Assembly (NCBI RefSeq): GCF_000299915.1
Contig: NZ_AMRI01000003.1
Span: 153,351 to 217,350 of the forward strand
Direction: 5' to 3'
Length of the DNA: 64,000 nucleotides
Source of the DNA: Gallaecimonas xiamenensis 3-C-1
GTDB lineage: Bacteria; Pseudomonadota; Gammaproteobacteria; Enterobacterales; Gallaecimonadaceae
Part shown: one piece after another, positions 61,639 to 64,000 of the stretch
Layout: each line of letters starts with the position of its first letter
Position numbering within the stretch: position 1 is the first letter of the stretch
Made by a program: the position numbers and the translations under genes
Notes under the pieces: generated by a model
Told to the model about the DNA's origin: nothing
Database searches by the model: none
Seen by the model: only the letters and a program-made list of their open reading frames with translations

Positions 61639-62691
61639 TCAGGCTTGGCGGCGCTGGCGTACCGCCTGGGCCAACTGGCGCAGTACCTGGTCGGTGTCGT
61701 CCCAGCCGATGCAGGCGTCGGTGACGGACTGGCCATAGGTCAGGGGCTGGCCTTCCACCAGGTCCTGGCGCCCTGCCACCAGGTGGCTTTCGATCATCAC
61801 CCCGAAGATGGCCTTGTTGCCCTCGGCCAGCTGGGCACCCACCTCCTGGGCCACGTCCAGCTGCTTTTGGTATTGCTTAAGGCTGTTGGCGTGGGAGAAG
61901 TCGATCATCACCTTCTGGCGCAGGCCGGCAGCCTCGAGCTTGGCCATCACGTCCTGCACGTCTTCGCGGCTGTAATTGGGGGCCTTGCCGCCCCGCAGGA
62001 TGATATGGCAGTCCTCGTTACCGGCGGTGGAGACGATGGCGCTGTGGCCGAACTTGGTCACAGACAGGAAATGGTGGGGGCTCGAGGCGCTGCGGATGGC
62101 GTCGGCGGCGATCTTGATGTTGCCGTCGGTGCCGTTCTTAAAGCCTACCGGGCAGGACAGGCCGGAAGACAGTTCCCGGTGTACCTGGGATTCGGTGGTG
62201 CGGGCGCCGATGGCGCCCCAGCTGATCAGATCGGCCAGGTACTGGGGGGTGATCATGTCCAGAAATTCTACCGCCGTGGGCATGCCCAGGTGGGTCAGGT
62301 CCAGCAGCAGCTTGCGGCCCAGGCGCAGGCCGTCGTTGATCTGGCAGCTGTTGTCCATGTAGGGGTCGTTGATCAGGCCCTTCCAGCCGACCGTGGTGCG
62401 GGGCTTTTCAAAGTAGACCCGCATTACCACTTCCAGGTCGCCTTTGAGTTCTTCGCGCAGGGCCTTGAGCTTGTGGGCGTATTCCACCGCTGCCTTGGGG
62501 TCGTGGATAGAACAGGGGCCGACGATCACCAGCAGCCGGTCGTCTTCGTCATTGAGGATCTGGTGGATGGCCTGGCGGGCCGAAAAGACGGTGCTGGCAG
62601 CCTCTTCAGTGGCCGGAAACTTTTCCAAAACGGCGATGGGGGGAAGAAGTTCTTTGATCTCTAGAATGCGCAGATCGTCATTTTGGAACAT
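61639..62691 (-). CDS. aroG: 3-deoxy-7-phosphoheptulonate synthase (AroG type)
   Basis: A 350-residue class I-alpha DAHP synthase closely resembling E. coli AroG: NDDLRILEIKELLPPIAVLE, VIVGPCSIHDPKAAVEYAHK, MRVYFEKPRTTVGWKGLIND, ARTTESQVHRELSSGLSCPV and VMIDFSHANS. It condenses phosphoenolpyruvate with erythrose 4-phosphate, the first step of the shikimate pathway; the AroG form is normally inhibited by phenylalanine. I saw no convincing TyrR box upstream. It follows the thioesterase gene on the same strand after 103 bp and ends at a bidirectional terminator. Confidence 0.96.
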   Translation of the reverse strand: MFQNDDLRILEIKELLPPIAVLEKFPATEEAASTVFSARQAIHQILNDEDDRLLVIVGPCSIHDPKAAVEYAHKLKALREELKGDLEVVMRVYFEKPRTTVGWKGLINDPYMDNSCQINDGLRLGRKLLLDLTHLGMPTAVEFLDMITPQYLADLISWGAIGARTTESQVHRELSSGLSCPVGFKNGTDGNIKIAADAIRSASSPHHFLSVTKFGHSAIVSTAGNEDCHIILRGGKAPNYSREDVQDVMAKLEAAGLRQKVMIDFSHANSLKQYQKQLDVAQEVGAQLAEGNKAIFGVMIESHLVAGRQDLVEGQPLTYGQSVTDACIGWDDTDQVLRQLAQAVRQRRQA

Positions 62692-62794
62692 GTCGGTATT
62701 TTCCTTTACTGCAAGGCGCTAGGTGCGGGTCGTTAACTCGGTGATTCAAGACCCCCTAAAGCTATCCTGCCTGAGGGGCGGGCGCAACAGACTT

Positions 62795-63241
62795 CTAAAC
62801 GTCCAGTGCCGCGCCCCGGTAGCCGTCGGCGAAGGCGGCGGGCATGCGTTTGGGCTTGCCGCTGCTCATTTCGATGCACACGAAGCGCACCTTGCCTCGA
62901 AACAGGGTCTTGCCGTCGGCGGGGCGCAGCAGCTGGAAGAGGCGGTCGGACACCAGCTTGCCGTCGCAGTGCTCGACCCAGGTGCCCAGCAGCAGCTCGT
63001 CGCCGGCCAGGGCGGCCGCCAGGTACTGGTACTGGGCCTGTTGCATGGCCATGGCTCGGTCCAGCTCCCGGTACAGGTCCAGGCCAAGGCCCAGGGCGGT
63101 GGTGTGGGCCCAGGCAATGTCACCGCACCAGCGCACATAGACGGCGTTGTTGGTGTGGCCCAGTTCGTCGATATGCTCGGGCAGTACGGTCAGGGCTTGG
63201 ACAAAGGGTTGCGGGTGATCCCAGGGAAGGGGGCTGGCCAT
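62795..63241 (-). CDS. Hotdog-fold acyl-CoA thioesterase (YbgC/4HBT type)
   Basis: A 148-residue hotdog-fold protein with the 4HBT active-site motif EHIDELGHTNNAVYVRW (catalytic Asp, GHxNN) at about residues 22-38, then WVEHCDGKLVSDRLFQLLRP. These enzymes hydrolyse short or medium acyl-CoA thioesters; the true substrate is unknown. The frame continues upstream to 63514, antisense to the methyltransferase gene, but family similarity starts at the ATG at 63241, which has a weak RBS. Confidence 0.85.
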   Translation of the reverse strand: MASPLPWDHPQPFVQALTVLPEHIDELGHTNNAVYVRWCGDIAWAHTTALGLGLDLYRELDRAMAMQQAQYQYLAAALAGDELLLGTWVEHCDGKLVSDRLFQLLRPADGKTLFRGKVRFVCIEMSSGKPKRMPAAFADGYRGAALDV

Positions 63242-63374
63242 GGCGGTTTTGGGGCTGTGGGGGATGGCCCAAACTAACAATGGCCCCCGGCCTTGGCAAG
63301 GCTGTGCTTTTATTTGTTGTGCGGCCCCGGTCCTGCCCTTATGATGCGCCACCCTCAGCGTCCTTGGAGCTTTT

Positions 63375-64000
63375 ATGGCCAACCAACCTGTTATCCTCAC
63401 CATCGACAGCCTTACCGACAAAGGCGACGGCATTGCCCAGCTGGACCAGCGCCGCATCTTTGTCAGCGGCGCCCTGCCAGGGGAAGAGGTGGCCGTGGCC
63501 CTCAAGGACGTCAAACCCCGCTATGCCCAAGGTGAACTGCTGTACGTGCGCCAGGCCTCAGCGGACCGGGCCGAGCCCTTTTGCGCCCACAGCGACTGTG
63601 GTGGCTGCCAAATCGGCACCCTGGCCTACCCGGCGCAGCTGGCCATGAAAACCCAGAGGGTGGCCCAGGCCCTGGCGGCCAAGGGCATCGATGCCGAGGT
63701 GGCTCCCTGCATCGGCATGGACAGCCCCCTGAAGTTCCGCAACAAGGCCCTCTACAACGTGCTCAAGCAAAAGGGCAAGGCGGAGATCGGCTTTTTCAAA
63801 AAGCACAGCCACGAACTGGTGGCCACCGACGATTGCCCGGTGCAGGCCGACCAGGTTGCCCCCCTGGTGGCCCTGATGCGGGACTGGATGCGCGAATTCG
63901 GGGTGCTGGCCTATGACGAAGCCAGCCACAGCGGCCAAGTTCGTGGCCTGATGGTCCGTAACGGCCAACACAGCGGCCAGTGGCTGGGGGGGGTGGGGGG
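63375..64000 (+). CDS. TrmA/RumA-family RNA 5-methyluridine methyltransferase, N-terminal part (cut by window edge)
   Basis: The first 208 codons of a SAM-dependent RNA (uracil-5-)-methyltransferase. An N-terminal TRAM domain (about 5-60; DKGDGIAQLDQRRIFVSGAL, PGEEVAVALKDVK) is followed by the iron-sulfur cluster motif FCAHSDCGGCQIG (about 70-82), FRNKALYNV and a fourth Cys (DDCPVQ). The layout fits RlmD/RlmCD-type 23S rRNA methyltransferases; the first two cluster cysteines are four residues apart where E. coli RlmD has five. The SAM and catalytic domains lie beyond base 64000. RBS TTGGAGC. Confidence 0.88.
   Translation, partial: MANQPVILTIDSLTDKGDGIAQLDQRRIFVSGALPGEEVAVALKDVKPRYAQGELLYVRQASADRAEPFCAHSDCGGCQIGTLAYPAQLAMKTQRVAQALAAKGIDAEVAPCIGMDSPLKFRNKALYNVLKQKGKAEIGFFKKHSHELVATDDCPVQADQVAPLVALMRDWMREFGVLAYDEASHSGQVRGLMVRNGQHSGQWLGGVG

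Noticed and set aside
62692..62794. TyrR box upstream of aroG
   Set aside because: The closest sequence shares only one half of the TGTAAA-N6-TTTACA pattern.

Overview
The window comes from the chromosome of a high-G+C gammaproteobacterium. Recognisable neighbourhoods are those of Enterobacterales/Alteromonadales relatives: argO-argP, slyX-fkpA-yheV-yheS, rsd-nudC-hemE, potFGHI and aroG. A Gallaecimonas-like marine gammaproteobacterium would fit, but that is an inference from gene content, not a database match. Genes are densely packed, many have clear Shine-Dalgarno sites, and most transcription units end in clean GC hairpins with T tracts. I see no CRISPR array, phage, insertion sequence, tRNA or rRNA.

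Layout. 1-4.3 kb: prkB (cut by the left edge) and yheU, the argO/argP lysine-arginine export pair, a secreted protein and yheT. 4.4-8.8 kb: a PQQ-type sugar dehydrogenase, a glycosyltransferase-GtrA fusion and a TonB-dependent receptor. 8.6-15.8 kb: a glutathione transferase with a small partner, LysR and MocR regulators, an OprB-type porin, and a periplasmic thioredoxin protein carrying a DsbD-alpha domain at its C-terminus. 15.8-23 kb: a maltodextrin island (cytoplasmic alpha-glucosidase, sugar/cation symporter, periplasmic amylase, LacI-type regulator, glucokinase) with two TACGTA-centred operators between the divergent genes. 23-26.4 kb: an MFS exporter, a low-GC acetyltransferase and an orphan nagX with a NagR-like operator. 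26.4-31.2 kb: yheS, yheV, slyX and fkpA plus a WD40 lipoprotein. 31-41 kb: two NodB-type deacetylases, a TPR protein, a lipoprotein, a Fur-controlled siderophore receptor, two DUF3592 paralogues, MAPEG, GNAT, a GFA-family protein and rsd. 41-50 kb: nudC, an iron-regulated PepSY-flavodoxin-reductase fusion, hemE, a large c-di-GMP enzyme and a DUF1439 lipoprotein. 50-56.4 kb: iron alcohol dehydrogenase, an AraC regulator, aldB, and a psuK-psuG operon whose kinase carries a DNA-binding domain. 56.4-64 kb: potFGHI behind a long structured leader, a class I amidotransferase, aroG, a thioesterase and a 5-methyluridine methyltransferase cut by the right edge.

How it fits together. Imported maltodextrins would be trimmed by the periplasmic amylase, carried in by the symporter, split by the alpha-glucosidase and phosphorylated by glucokinase, all under one LacI-type regulator. 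The alcohol and aldehyde dehydrogenases would oxidise ethanol to acetate and share a 26-bp upstream element. The TonB receptor at 35.3 kb and the reductase at 42 kb both follow Fur-like boxes and could form an uptake-and-reduction pair for iron. The yheS-yheT-yheU-prkB series keeps its E. coli order and strand but is split by inserted blocks. The most unusual items are the permuted DsbD-like protein, the identically spaced maltose operators, the shared alcohol/aldehyde element, the self-contained psuK operator and the potF leader.
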